Below, piece after piece: positions 8,323-17,336 of a DNA stretch of 64,000 bases. The notes under the pieces are model-generated. The model ran no database searches, was not told the origin of the DNA, and worked only from the letters and a program-made list of their open reading frames with translations. The stretch is taken from contig JAHXQP010000029.1 of NCBI GenBank assembly GCA_019391515.1, forward strand, positions 32,411 through 96,410. The letters run 5' to 3'. The stretch's first letter is position 1, and every line of letters begins with the position of its first letter. The position numbers were made by a program, and so were the translations under genes. Source of the DNA: Clostridiaceae bacterium (GTDB lineage Bacteria; Bacillota; Clostridia; Tissierellales; Sporanaerobacteraceae).

Positions 8323-10182
8323 TCAAGTATTTATATCATACCTTTTTAGTTTTTCATAAAATGTAGTTTTGCTTATATCCAAAGCTTTCATTGATTTTTT
8401 CTTATCTCCTTTATAATACTCTAAAACCTCTCTAATAATTTTTTTCTCAAAGTTTCGGGTAGCTTCTTTCAAAGGTAATATTTCTTTGTCTAAATATTCG
8501 TTCTCATATACTATTTTTATAGTTATATTCTTTGATAAGATTGTATTTCCCTCTGATAGGTTAGCGGCCCTTTCCAATATATTTTCAAGTTCTCTTATAT
8601 TTCCTGGCCAATCATATTTTAAAAGGAGATTTAAAGCTTCTGCCGATATTCTCTTATTTTCACAGCCTACTTTTTCGCATACTTTAGGCAATATAGTCTC
8701 TACTAGTGGGTATATATCTTCCTTCCTCTCTCTTAATGAGGGAAGCCAAATAGGGAAAACATTTATTCTATAATATAGATCTTCTCTAAATCTTCCCTCT
8801 ATCATCCCTTCTTCTAAATTTTTATTAGTAGCTGTTATAACCCTTACATCTACTTTAATCTTCTTCTGTCCTCCTACTTTATAAAAACTTTTATCTTGAA
8901 GAACTTGTAAAAGTTTCACTTGCAAATTAGGTGATATCTCTCCTATCTCATCAAGAAAGATCGTTCCACCACTGGCTAATTCGAAAAAACCTTTTTTACC
9001 AGAACTACTAGCTCCTGTAAAAGCACCTTTTTCATAGCCAAATAACTCTGATTCAAGAAGATTTTCTGGGATTGCTCCACAATTAACATGGATAAAAGGA
9101 TTATCCTTTTTAGGGCTATTCTCATGTATAGCTTTTGCTAAAAGGTTTTTACCTGTACCACTTTCTCCCTGTATAAGGACTGTAGAATTAGTTTTAGCCG
9201 CTTTTAAAGCTAGTTTTTTTACATAACCTATTTCCTTGCTTTCCCCAATTATATTAGGAAAGGCTTCTACAATCTCTCTTTCTTCATCCAATCTTTTTTC
9301 TATTTTTTCAAGATTTGATAAGGCCTCATCTCTTTCTCTCAAAACCCTTTTTATTTCAGATATATCCTCTACTTTTAATGCTGCTCCTATTCTTCTTTTT
9401 TGCCTATTTACAGGGAGTAATGTACACATGGTAGGAAATCCATTTATCTCTTTGAATTCATCTGCATAACTTATATCTTTTCCTCTTGCAACTTCATAAA
9501 ATTCTTTAATTATGGAACCAGATTTATGAATTTCAAATATATTCTTCCCTATAACATTTAATAATTCGGAATTTTCACCTTTTGCTCTATACTCTTTTCC
9601 TTTTAATATTTCATTTATACTTTCACCCTTTGCTGTATAGCCTTGTGATTGATAAAATTTCATTTTATTTGTTTTTCCATCTAATATAACCATATGACCT
9701 ATATAGTTTATATAGGTCATTGTATATTTTTGTTTATCTACTTCAATAGTTATTATCTTATTTACAAAATCTATTACTACCCCTATATCTATTCCTAAAA
9801 AACTTGTCTCCATTTTAAGAGTATCCGTCATATCTTTGCTTTTTCGATATAAATATACTGACTTTATTCCTTCAACACCATATACTCCTATGCCAATTAT
9901 TGCGTCACCTTTTTCTATATTTTCATCATCTATTCCTATATGCTTTAGTGAAGATGGATTAAGATTTCCATCATCTTTTCCTATAGCATTATCTCCAATT
10001 ATAATTATGTCCCCATTTTTAATTTGGCCTGCTTTATGACTTATTTGTTGATTGTGGGAAATTCCAAATATATCCTTAGCCTTATTATTATAGACTTGTA
10101 TAGTTCCTTGGCTATCTATAACTATAAATCCCTCAGACATCATATTAGTAAACATTTCTACATAACCATTTTTATTAAGCAT
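8323..10182 (-). CDS. Sigma-54-dependent transcriptional activator with PAS domain
   Basis: 619 residues. An N-terminal PAS-like domain (EGFIVIDSQGTIQVYN) is followed by a middle sensory region and a second PAS-like stretch up to about residue 270. A short coiled linker then leads to an AAA+ domain with GESGTGK, the sigma-54 contact loop GAFTGA, and Walker B FLDEIGE. A Fis-type helix-turn-helix (MKALDISKTTFYEKL) closes the protein. It hydrolyses ATP to open sigma-54 promoters. The gene is 12 bases downstream of the dipeptide epimerase, so peptide catabolism is a likely target, but I see no clear -24/-12 element in the adjacent gaps. The ligand of the sensory part cannot be told. Confidence 0.92.
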   Translation of the reverse strand: MLNKNGYVEMFTNMMSEGFIVIDSQGTIQVYNNKAKDIFGISHNQQISHKAGQIKNGDIIIIGDNAIGKDDGNLNPSSLKHIGIDDENIEKGDAIIGIGVYGVEGIKSVYLYRKSKDMTDTLKMETSFLGIDIGVVIDFVNKIITIEVDKQKYTMTYINYIGHMVILDGKTNKMKFYQSQGYTAKGESINEILKGKEYRAKGENSELLNVIGKNIFEIHKSGSIIKEFYEVARGKDISYADEFKEINGFPTMCTLLPVNRQKRRIGAALKVEDISEIKRVLRERDEALSNLEKIEKRLDEEREIVEAFPNIIGESKEIGYVKKLALKAAKTNSTVLIQGESGTGKNLLAKAIHENSPKKDNPFIHVNCGAIPENLLESELFGYEKGAFTGASSSGKKGFFELASGGTIFLDEIGEISPNLQVKLLQVLQDKSFYKVGGQKKIKVDVRVITATNKNLEEGMIEGRFREDLYYRINVFPIWLPSLRERKEDIYPLVETILPKVCEKVGCENKRISAEALNLLLKYDWPGNIRELENILERAANLSEGNTILSKNITIKIVYENEYLDKEILPLKEATRNFEKKIIREVLEYYKGDKKKSMKALDISKTTFYEKLKRYDINT

Positions 10183-10194
10183 CTACATCACCCT

Positions 10195-11283
10195 TTAATC
10201 ATAAATAAGATTGCCTATATCTTTAAAACCAAATCCCGGACTATCATCTAATCTTATTAATGATTCTTCATAAACTGCTCCCCCATTTACTGGATCCTCT
10301 GCACATAGATTAGGAGCATCTAAATCAAATTTAGTTATAATGCTTTTTGCTCCTGCTAAATGACTGGCTGCTGTAAGTCCTATTTTACTTTCCATCATAC
10401 ATCCAAGCATACATTCTACACCATAGATTTCAGCTATGTCACATATTTTTAATGCATTGTAAATTCCACCAGTTTTCATTAGCTTAATATTTATTAAATC
10501 AACTGCTCTATTTTTAATTATATTTAATGCATCCTTTGGTGAAAATACACTTTCATCAGCCATAACTGGAGTTTCTATATTATCCTTTACATATTTAAGT
10601 CCTTCGATATCATGTGCTTCTACAGGTTGTTCTACCAATTCTATATTAAGGCTTCTATCTTCCATAATCTTTAAAACCTTCACTGCTTCTTTTGGAGTCC
10701 ATCCTTGATTTGCATCTATTCTTATATATATTTCATTTCCCACTGCTTCTCTTATGGTTTCAAGTCTTAAAAGATCTATTTTCCAGTCCTTACCTACTTT
10801 AACCTTGATAATCTTATATCCTTTTTTAATGGCTTCTATACTATCTTTAGCCATTTCATCTGGATCATTTACGCTTACAGTTATATCTGTAGTTATTTTC
10901 TTTCTATATCCTCCTAACAATTTATATACAGGTGCATTATATAGTTGTCCATATAAATCATATATAGCCATATCTACTGCTGCCTTAGAACTTGAGTTTC
11001 CTACTAAAGAATTGTCTATTCTATTCATTATCCCTTCAATATTTTCTACATCCATTCCTATAAGTACTGGCCTTATATATTCCATAATAGCCCACTTAAT
11101 AGAACCCATAGTATCCCCTGTTATTACTGGAGTTATAGCAGCTTCTCCATATCCTACATTCCCAGTGTTAGTCTCGATTTTAACTACTACATTTTCCAAA
11201 GTATGTACTTCTCTTAAAACCGTTCTAAAAGGTTTTTTCAGAGGTATTTTAATTTCTCCTACTTGGATATTACAAATTTTCAT
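10195..11283 (-). CDS. Dipeptide epimerase (L-Ala-D/L-Glu epimerase type), enolase superfamily
   Basis: 362 residues, full length for the MLE/AEE subgroup. The catalytic lysine motif IKVKVG is near residue 160, metal ligands are in RIDANQGW, LVEQPVE and MADES, and the second lysine is in INIKLMKTGG. The family epimerises the second residue of dipeptides such as L-Ala-D-Glu from murein; some members prefer other dipeptides. It is first in an operon with the sigma-54 activator. A vegetative-type promoter lies just upstream and GGGGAGG is placed seven bases before the ATG. Its setting beside nagZ and a ROK kinase supports murein peptide recycling. Confidence 0.87.
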   Translation of the reverse strand: MKICNIQVGEIKIPLKKPFRTVLREVHTLENVVVKIETNTGNVGYGEAAITPVITGDTMGSIKWAIMEYIRPVLIGMDVENIEGIMNRIDNSLVGNSSSKAAVDMAIYDLYGQLYNAPVYKLLGGYRKKITTDITVSVNDPDEMAKDSIEAIKKGYKIIKVKVGKDWKIDLLRLETIREAVGNEIYIRIDANQGWTPKEAVKVLKIMEDRSLNIELVEQPVEAHDIEGLKYVKDNIETPVMADESVFSPKDALNIIKNRAVDLINIKLMKTGGIYNALKICDIAEIYGVECMLGCMMESKIGLTAASHLAGAKSIITKFDLDAPNLCAEDPVNGGAVYEESLIRLDDSPGFGFKDIGNLIYD

Positions 11284-11313
11284 TAAAATCCTCCCCTATC
11301 TATTATTAAGTAA

Positions 11314-11341
11314 ATTATACCATCTTAATTTTATTGTACAA
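11314..11341 (-). promoter_or_regulatory. Sigma-A-type promoter of epimerase operon
   Basis: Minus strand TTGTAC, 16-base spacer, then GGTATAAT with a perfect TATAAT -10 hexamer. It lies about 30 bases upstream of the epimerase start, so the leader is short. This suggests the operon is not itself strictly sigma-54 dependent. Confidence 0.6.
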
Positions 11342-11359
11342 CAAGTAAAGTTAATTTTT

Positions 11360-12277
11360 TTAAAATATACTTAAATTTAGTTTTTTAGATAAATCCTCTA
11401 TTAGCCCATAGCCTGCAACTGAATTTCCTTTTTCATCTAAGGCTGGCCCATATATTCCAATACCCATTCTATGAGGTACAGATGCCATTATTCCACCTGC
11501 AACTCCACTTTTAGCCGGTATACCTACACGGATAGCAAACTCTCCACTAGAGTTATACATTCCACAAGTTACCATAAAGGTTTTAACAATTCTAGCAATA
11601 TAATCTGTAGTAATCACTTCACCTGTTTTTAAAATTTTTCCTCTGTTTGCTAAAAAAAGCCCTATATTTGCTATATCTATACAATCTACTTCAATGGAAC
11701 ACTGTTTAAAATAAACATCTAATACTTGTTCTACATCTCCTTTTAATACTCCCATGTCCTTTAGTAAATAAGCCATAGCTCTATTTTTATGTCCCGTTCT
11801 TTTTTCAGATATATATACTTCTTCATTTAAGTCTAATTTTTCATTGCAAGTTATTTTTCTAAAAAAGTTTAAAAGTCTTTTAAACTTTTCTTCAGAATTC
11901 TCCCCTTTAATAAGAGAAGCAATAGCTATAGCTCCAGCATTTATCATTGGATTTAAAGGCTTAGATACTCCTTCAGTTTCTAATTTGTACATAGAATTAA
12001 AAGCATCTCCAGTAGGTTCCATTCCTACTTTTTCAAATACTTTTTCAGCTCCATTATCCATAATTGCCAACATAAGTGATATAGTTTTAGATATACTTTG
12101 AATTGTAAATTTAGTTTTGTAATCTCCTGAAGTATAGGTTTTTTCCTTCATGTCTATGATACAAATCCCTAAATCTTCTGGATTCGCTTTTTTTAGTGCT
12201 GGAATATAGTCTGCAACCCTTCCCTTCTTAGCCAGCTGTCTATTTTTTTCAACCAATTCATCCAATAACCTTTTCAC
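11360..12277 (-). CDS. glsA: Glutaminase A
   Basis: 305 residues, standard size for serine-dependent glutaminases. The beta-lactamase-like SxxK motif appears as QSISKTISL near residue 65. The family signatures PMINAGAIA and GIPAKSGVAGGI are present. It hydrolyses L-glutamine to glutamate and ammonia in the cytosol. The GTG start at 12277 is preceded by GAGGGGTG. The upstream kinase-like gene ends about 35 bases away without an obvious terminator, so the two may be co-transcribed. The STAS domain of some longer glutaminases is absent. Confidence 0.93.
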   Translation of the reverse strand: MKRLLDELVEKNRQLAKKGRVADYIPALKKANPEDLGICIIDMKEKTYTSGDYKTKFTIQSISKTISLMLAIMDNGAEKVFEKVGMEPTGDAFNSMYKLETEGVSKPLNPMINAGAIAIASLIKGENSEEKFKRLLNFFRKITCNEKLDLNEEVYISEKRTGHKNRAMAYLLKDMGVLKGDVEQVLDVYFKQCSIEVDCIDIANIGLFLANRGKILKTGEVITTDYIARIVKTFMVTCGMYNSSGEFAIRVGIPAKSGVAGGIMASVPHRMGIGIYGPALDEKGNSVAGYGLIEDLSKKLNLSIF

Positions 12278-12312
12278 AAAACCACACCCCTCACAGGATT
12301 ATAAATTAAGTT

Positions 12313-13968
12313 TTATTTAAAACAACTTCCCCCAATAAATTCTCGAAGAATTGATGTAGGAGGTATAATAAATTCATCTTCTATATCTTTAAAGTACTCT
12401 AAAAACTTTAAAAGTCTTTTGGCTTCAGAATAATACTCACTATTTTTATCTATAGTTTTTAGTTGAGGTTCTACATATTTTTTTAGTACAGATAATTCAT
12501 AAACCAATGAGGAATTAAACATTATATCTGCTTCTTCTTGATAAGGAAATATGTTTTCTTCCTCCCCTTTTCTAACTAGTTCCCACAATTTAAAAGTTCT
12601 CTTTACATCATTTCCTCTAAATTTGTTATCTCTAACTATTCTCCTGATAAGCCTAGTATCAGTAGTAGGTATTCTATTATGAGCATCCACATTTAATTGA
12701 GTTAAAGCACTTACATATATCTTAAACTTATTTTTCTCTGGTATATCTCTAGTAAGCTTAGAATTTAAGCAGTGAATACCTTCAACTATTATAGGATGTT
12801 CTTCATCAACCTTTACAATTTTTCCTGAAGGTTCTCTGACTCCTTTTACAAAATTGAATTTTGGTAATTCTACTTCTTCTCCTTCTAATAATTTAATTAA
12901 ATCTTCATTAAAAAGTTTTACATCAATAGCTTCTAAAGCTTCAAAATCATATTCCCCAAATTCATTTCTAGGTGTATCTTCCCTATTTACAAAATAGTCA
13001 TCTACTGATATGGATATTGGTCTCTTTCCGTTTACTTTAAGCTGTACTGCTAATCTATGAGCAAAAGTAGTCTTTCCTGAAGAAGAAGGTCCAGCTATCA
13101 ATATAAGATTTATATTGTCATCTTCGCAGATTTTATCTGCTATGTTGGCAATTTTCTTCTCATGTAAAGCTTCTGATACCTTTATAACCTCATCTACAGA
13201 ACCATCTACTATCGTATCATTTAAAGTTCCTAAATATCCTAAGTCTAAAATATCTACCCAATCTTCTGTCTCTTTAAAAACCTTAGCCAATTGTCTTTGT
13301 TCTATAAACTCTGGAACTGTAAAACCATTGCTTTCAGATGGTGGAAGTAATATTGCTCCAGGATAATAATATTTCAAATCAAAAACTTGAACATATCCAG
13401 TAGATGGCGCAAGGTATCCATAGAAACTATCAATATGATCATCTATTCTATATATATGAATTTCTTCCTTGTCTACATGTTTATAAAGATTTACCTTATC
13501 TATATATCCTTTTTCTTCAAATAATTTAATTGCCTCTTCTCTTTTTATTTTTTCCCTTAGGATAGGTTTGTCCTCTCTTATTAACTTTTCCATTTTTTCT
13601 TTTATCTTATTTATTTCCTTAAAATTTATAGATTTACCTTTTTTTATTTCTGTATAAAGGCCTTCACCTAAAGAATGCTCAATATTTACATTACAACCTG
13701 GAAATAATTCTTCACACGCCTTTATATATATAACACTTAAAGTTCTTATATATATTTTATGTCCGTCTGTATCACTAATATCTAAGAATTTTATTTTTTT
13801 CCCTTCTTCTATTTTATCTGTCAAAAGAAAAATTTCATTATCTATTCTAGCTCCTAAATATTTTTTATATTCTTCTCCATATGCCAACTTTGCCACTTTT
13901 TCCAAAGTTGAACCTTTATCAACTGATACTTCTCCTTTTCCTTCTATAAATAATTTTACTTTTTCCAT
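12313..13968 (-). CDS. Uridine kinase-like nucleoside kinase with N-terminal TGS domain
   Basis: 551 residues. An N-terminal TGS-like domain (about 1-65) leads into a region resembling the threonyl-tRNA synthetase second additional domain (about 70-250). A uridine kinase domain follows, with P-loop AGPSSSGKTTF near residue 290 and SVDDYFVNRED shortly after. This fusion is common in Clostridia and is usually annotated as nucleoside kinase; the role of the synthetase-like half is unclear. I choose the ATG at 13968 because GGGGGGAA lies eight bases upstream; the ORF-track start at 13983 has no such site. Confidence 0.85.
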   Translation of the reverse strand: MEKVKLFIEGKGEVSVDKGSTLEKVAKLAYGEEYKKYLGARIDNEIFLLTDKIEEGKKIKFLDISDTDGHKIYIRTLSVIYIKACEELFPGCNVNIEHSLGEGLYTEIKKGKSINFKEINKIKEKMEKLIREDKPILREKIKREEAIKLFEEKGYIDKVNLYKHVDKEEIHIYRIDDHIDSFYGYLAPSTGYVQVFDLKYYYPGAILLPPSESNGFTVPEFIEQRQLAKVFKETEDWVDILDLGYLGTLNDTIVDGSVDEVIKVSEALHEKKIANIADKICEDDNINLILIAGPSSSGKTTFAHRLAVQLKVNGKRPISISVDDYFVNREDTPRNEFGEYDFEALEAIDVKLFNEDLIKLLEGEEVELPKFNFVKGVREPSGKIVKVDEEHPIIVEGIHCLNSKLTRDIPEKNKFKIYVSALTQLNVDAHNRIPTTDTRLIRRIVRDNKFRGNDVKRTFKLWELVRKGEEENIFPYQEEADIMFNSSLVYELSVLKKYVEPQLKTIDKNSEYYSEAKRLLKFLEYFKDIEDEFIIPPTSILREFIGGSCFK

Positions 13969-14054
13969 ACTTGTTCCCCCCAATACTTTGCTCTTTACTA
14001 CTTCTATTATATATTAATATGCGATAATAAACTACTTAGCATGGAAAAATCACA

Positions 14055-14082
14055 AAAATAGCGGAGACTTCTCCGCTATTTT
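14055..14082 (-). terminator. Terminator after CBS gene
   Basis: Perfect inverted repeat AAAATAGCGGAG / CTCCGCTATTTT with a 4-base loop directly after the CBS gene stop. The A/T-flanked stem could work in both directions. Confidence 0.85.
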
Positions 14083-14083
14083 C

Positions 14084-14512
14084 TTACATACTAGGTTTAA
14101 TTGGTTCTGATATACTAGATAAAGCATCTCCTGCCTGATCTATAAAATTATCCCTTACTGCCACATCTCCTATAGCAAGTATTCCTACTAAAGTTCCATT
14201 ATCTACTACTGGCAAACGTCTTATTTGATTTTGCGACATAATATCTGTAGCCTCATGAATGCTAGTTTCTGGTGAAACTGAAACTGGATTTGTAGTCATT
14301 ACATCTTTTACTGTATAATTTCCTCCCTTTCCTTGAGACAAACCCCTCACTACAATATCTCTATCTGTCACAATACCTAAAAGTTTATTGTTAAGATCAC
14401 AAACAGGTATACTTCCAATATTTAAATTCTTCATTTCATTAGCTACATATTCTATTGTACTATCTTCTCTTGCAACCTTTACTTCTTTAGTCATTGCATC
14501 TCCGACTTTCAA
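14084..14512 (-). CDS. Tandem CBS-domain protein
   Basis: 142 residues consisting of one CBS pair and nothing else. The repeats are recognisable from MTKEVKVAREDSTIEYVANEM and VMTTNPVSVSPETSIHEA, each followed by a GIVTDRDI or GILAIGDV strand. CBS pairs bind adenosine nucleotides and sense energy or ionic state. No enzymatic domain is attached, so the partner is unknown. The start is TTG at 14512 with AGGAGA upstream. The stand-alone gene has its own terminator. Confidence 0.9.
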   Translation of the reverse strand: MKVGDAMTKEVKVAREDSTIEYVANEMKNLNIGSIPVCDLNNKLLGIVTDRDIVVRGLSQGKGGNYTVKDVMTTNPVSVSPETSIHEATDIMSQNQIRRLPVVDNGTLVGILAIGDVAVRDNFIDQAGDALSSISEPIKPSM

Positions 14513-14572
14513 ACTACCATCTCCTTTTTTTAATTATAATAATTCAATATTAGGATATGTAGTTTGTTTTTT

Positions 14573-15043
14573 TTAATACTTTAACTTTAATCCTAAGGTT
14601 TTGTTTAATTCTTCAAAACCAATTTTTTCATAAAAACCTACTGCCCTTACATTTTCTGAATTTACATTTAATCTTATATCATAAATTCCCTTTGCTCTAA
14701 ACCAATCTATCCCTTGTTTAAATAAATTTTTTGCTACATCTGTCCCCCTATATTTTTCCTCTACATATAAATCACTTATATAGCCTAAAATTTTTGTAGA
14801 AAATATTTCCGAGCTTATTCTCAACTCACATCTTATGAAACCAATTATTTCATCAGATTTTTCAGCTATAAAAATTATTTTATCATCCCTATTTAAATCA
14901 TCTATAAACATATTAACCATTATTTGTCTCCAATGTTCTGATGGAGACAAATAATCCTTAAATCCTATATGATAATCTGATAGTTTCCCCCACATTTCAA
15001 CTAAACAATCTATATCTTTAATATTAGCTTTTTTTATTATCAT
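14573..15043 (-). CDS. GNAT family N-acetyltransferase
   Basis: 156 residues with a complete GNAT fold. Strand 4 and the acetyl-CoA loop are visible as ISDLYVEEKYRGTDVAKNLF, an R/Q-x-x-G-x-G/A variant, and the terminal NVRAVGFYEKIGFEELN is characteristic. The acceptor substrate cannot be deduced. Its ATG overlaps the stop codon of the RluA-type gene by four bases (ATGA), so the two are translationally coupled. Confidence 0.88.
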   Translation of the reverse strand: MIIKKANIKDIDCLVEMWGKLSDYHIGFKDYLSPSEHWRQIMVNMFIDDLNRDDKIIFIAEKSDEIIGFIRCELRISSEIFSTKILGYISDLYVEEKYRGTDVAKNLFKQGIDWFRAKGIYDIRLNVNSENVRAVGFYEKIGFEELNKTLGLKLKY

Positions 15044-16008
15044 TTAAACTCATCCTTTTCGATTTGTTCTAATATTGAAGGAACATTAGCAATAAACTCT
15101 TTTCCATTCAAATACTTTAAAGATACTAATCCATTAAACCCTATCTTATAAGCATGTAAAAACTGATTCTCCAAGCCATGTTTCTCCTTAAATTTCTTAT
15201 TAGTCCCTTTATCCCCATACTTTATATCCCCTATAACAGGATGACCAATAGATAATAAATGGGCTCTAATTTGATGGGATCTGCCAGTAATTAAATCAAT
15301 TTCCAATAGAGAATATTCTTCATTTTTATTCAATACTTTTATTTTAGTATATACTTCTTTTCCTTCTTTAGTTTTTTGATTAATTATTTTTACTTTGTTA
15401 GTTTCTTCATCTTTTTCTAAATAACCTTTTAATAAAATATCTTTATCGATTTTACCTTTTACCATAGTTTTATAATATTTCTTTATATCCCTATTTTTTA
15501 TGGATTCATTTATATCTTTTAAGGCTTCATAGTTTTTAGCTCCTATTATAATACCACTAGTATTTCTATCTAATCTATTACAAATAGAAGGTGTAAAAGT
15601 TTTTTCCTCGTCTGGATCATATTCTCCATTTCTATATAGATAACTTATCATACTATCAACTATATTATTACTATTATTTTTATTGGCTGAATGGGATAAT
15701 ACTCCTTTGGGTTTATTCATTAGTATAATATTTTTATCTTCATATATAATTTTAGGAAGTGGCAAAGATATATTAACAGCTTCTTTCTCTTCAATAAATT
15801 TATCTAAGGTTTCCTCAGCAATATAAAATTGAATCTTATCTCCTTCTAAAATAGTATCCTCAGGCTTTGCTTTTCTATTATTAAGCTTTATTCTTTTTTT
15901 TCTAAGCATTTTATGTATAAAGCTATGTGGCGCCTTGGATAGGTATTTTTTTAAGAATTTATCAATTCTTTGATCACTATCATTTTCATTTACAATTAAT
16001 TCCCTCAA
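15040..16008 (-). CDS. RluA family 23S rRNA pseudouridine synthase
   Basis: 322 residues. An N-terminal S4 RNA-binding domain (about 13-75) is followed by the RluA catalytic domain with NRLDRNTSGIIIGAKN containing the catalytic aspartate near residue 140, and a GRSHQIRAHL motif near residue 245. It converts uridines in 23S rRNA to pseudouridine; whether it corresponds to RluC or RluD cannot be decided here. The start is TTG at 16008 with AGGTGA spaced seven bases. It overlaps the following GNAT gene. Confidence 0.92.
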   Translation of the reverse strand: MRELIVNENDSDQRIDKFLKKYLSKAPHSFIHKMLRKKRIKLNNRKAKPEDTILEGDKIQFYIAEETLDKFIEEKEAVNISLPLPKIIYEDKNIILMNKPKGVLSHSANKNNSNNIVDSMISYLYRNGEYDPDEEKTFTPSICNRLDRNTSGIIIGAKNYEALKDINESIKNRDIKKYYKTMVKGKIDKDILLKGYLEKDEETNKVKIINQKTKEGKEVYTKIKVLNKNEEYSLLEIDLITGRSHQIRAHLLSIGHPVIGDIKYGDKGTNKKFKEKHGLENQFLHAYKIGFNGLVSLKYLNGKEFIANVPSILEQIEKDEFK

Positions 16009-16134
16009 ATTTTTTCACCTTTTTTCTCTTTCTATTTTTTTTTATTATGTTATAATAACATTATACACAAACCCTTAGTAAAAACTCTACTCTATTTATC
16101 TATTATGTTCATAGAAAAAAGAGGTGAAAAAAAA

Positions 16135-16653
16135 GTGGAAAAATTTAGCGAGAAGCTAAAAGATTTCTTTTACGATGCTATTGACTACATACTAATGGGA
16201 GTCATTATATTGGCAGTTGTAGGCATTATAGGTTGGCGACTAGACGTACTATTTGAAGGTAGTCTAAAGGATGCTCCTGTAGGTAAAGAAATAGAGTCTT
16301 CAAAAGATAAGAAAATAGCTAGTAGAAATAATACAAGCGGCAACAAGTCAACTACTGAAGCAAAAAAAGATAAGAACAACGCAGATGATGCAGTAAAGAA
16401 AGATAATAAAAAAGAAAATGATAAGAATGACGATAAATCTAAAAAGGAAGAAATAGTGAAAGTTAGTATTCCTAAAGGTTCTGTTTCTGAAAATGTTGCT
16501 GAGATTTTGAAAAAAGATGGTCTTATAAAAGACGAAGCTGAATTTATGGCAAAAGTCAAAGAAATGAATTTAGAAACAGGATTAAGGTATGGAGAGTATG
16601 AAATAGCCAAACCTAGTACTATGGAAGATATTATTAAAAAATTAAGTAAATAA
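16135..16653 (+). CDS. Membrane-anchored MltG/YceG-like domain protein
   Basis: 172 residues. One N-terminal transmembrane segment (about 15-37) is followed by a very charged, low-complexity Lys/Asp/Asn linker (about 60-110). A C-terminal 60-residue segment (VSIPKGSVSENVAEILKKDG ... YGEYEIAKPSTMEDIIKKL) matches the LysM-like N-terminal subdomain of endolytic transglycosylase MltG. The catalytic glutamate domain is missing, so it is probably a non-catalytic envelope protein. The likely start is GTG at 16135, preceded by AGAGGTGA; the track's ATG at 16105 has no ribosome site. It is one of few plus-strand genes, with its own terminator. Confidence 0.75.
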   Translation: MEKFSEKLKDFFYDAIDYILMGVIILAVVGIIGWRLDVLFEGSLKDAPVGKEIESSKDKKIASRNNTSGNKSTTEAKKDKNNADDAVKKDNKKENDKNDDKSKKEEIVKVSIPKGSVSENVAEILKKDGLIKDEAEFMAKVKEMNLETGLRYGEYEIAKPSTMEDIIKKLSK

Positions 16654-16684
16654 AAAATAGTAGCCTAAGGCTACTATTTTTTTC
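16654..16684. terminator. Bidirectional terminator
   Basis: Inverted repeat AATAGTAGCC / GGCTACTATT flanked by A and T runs on both sides. It sits between the convergent MltG-like gene and the 16689-17240 gene and serves both. Confidence 0.88.
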
Positions 16685-16688
16685 TCTT

Positions 16689-17240
16689 TTAATAGGTTTC
16701 ATTTATGTATTCATCTATTAATGAAACCCTTTTTTTTTCAATAAATACTCCTTCTTCTCTTAAAATCTTCAATAGCCATAGGCTTTTAGAATGAAAAATA
16801 GCATATTCATAATCTTTTAAAACTATTTCATAAAGCTTATTCTTTAAAAATTTAGATTCAACTTTTATAAAATAAGCCTCTATATTTTTGAAATTTAAAA
16901 ACTTCAATAGTTGTAGAGTAGCTCTATCTTTTTCTCCATAATAATAATCGCCTTCATTTAAATAGTATATATAATATTTGTCATGCTGTCCTTGTCTTTT
17001 CATATCTTTAGCAAGCATAGTATAATATTTAGCCAATACATTATAATACTGATAATTATACATACCCTTTTCATAACTATCTATTCGAGAGAAGGGCTTT
17101 ACATTCATTTGTTCAACAAAGTCAAAATTACCTTCTAAAAACTCTCTTTTACTTATATCACCATTCTTATATTGGATAATAAGAGAGTTCCTATGGCTAA
17201 AAAAGGTATCGAATAGACTTTCTTTCTTACAATAAGCCAA
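16689..17240 (-). CDS. Conserved hypothetical protein (DUF6648-like)
   Basis: 183 residues, soluble, with many aromatic residues (MYNYQYYNVLAKYYTMLAKDM) and predicted helices throughout; no signal peptide. It resembles small Clostridia proteins grouped as DUF6648, which I recall only by overall sequence character, so the family name is tentative. No catalytic motif is visible. The TTG start at 17240 has AGGGTG upstream. It shares the bidirectional terminator with the MltG-like gene. Function unknown. Confidence 0.65.
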   Translation of the reverse strand: MAYCKKESLFDTFFSHRNSLIIQYKNGDISKREFLEGNFDFVEQMNVKPFSRIDSYEKGMYNYQYYNVLAKYYTMLAKDMKRQGQHDKYYIYYLNEGDYYYGEKDRATLQLLKFLNFKNIEAYFIKVESKFLKNKLYEIVLKDYEYAIFHSKSLWLLKILREEGVFIEKKRVSLIDEYINETY

Positions 17241-17336
17241 TTTAAAACACCCTATCTAATATCAAATTTCTCAATTATTAATTATATTATATCATTAATT
17301 TTAAGATTTTGTTAACTTATATACTAATATTTTTTA

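Noticed and set aside
11284-11359. Sigma-54 promoter for the epimerase operon
   Set aside because: No GG/GC -24/-12 pair; a good sigma-A-type TTGTAC-N16-TATAAT is present instead.
10754-11374. 206-codon plus-strand ORF opposite the epimerase gene
   Set aside because: It is antisense to a well supported enzyme, has an Ile/Ser/Phe-rich composition typical of shadow frames in AT-rich DNA, and has no ribosome site.
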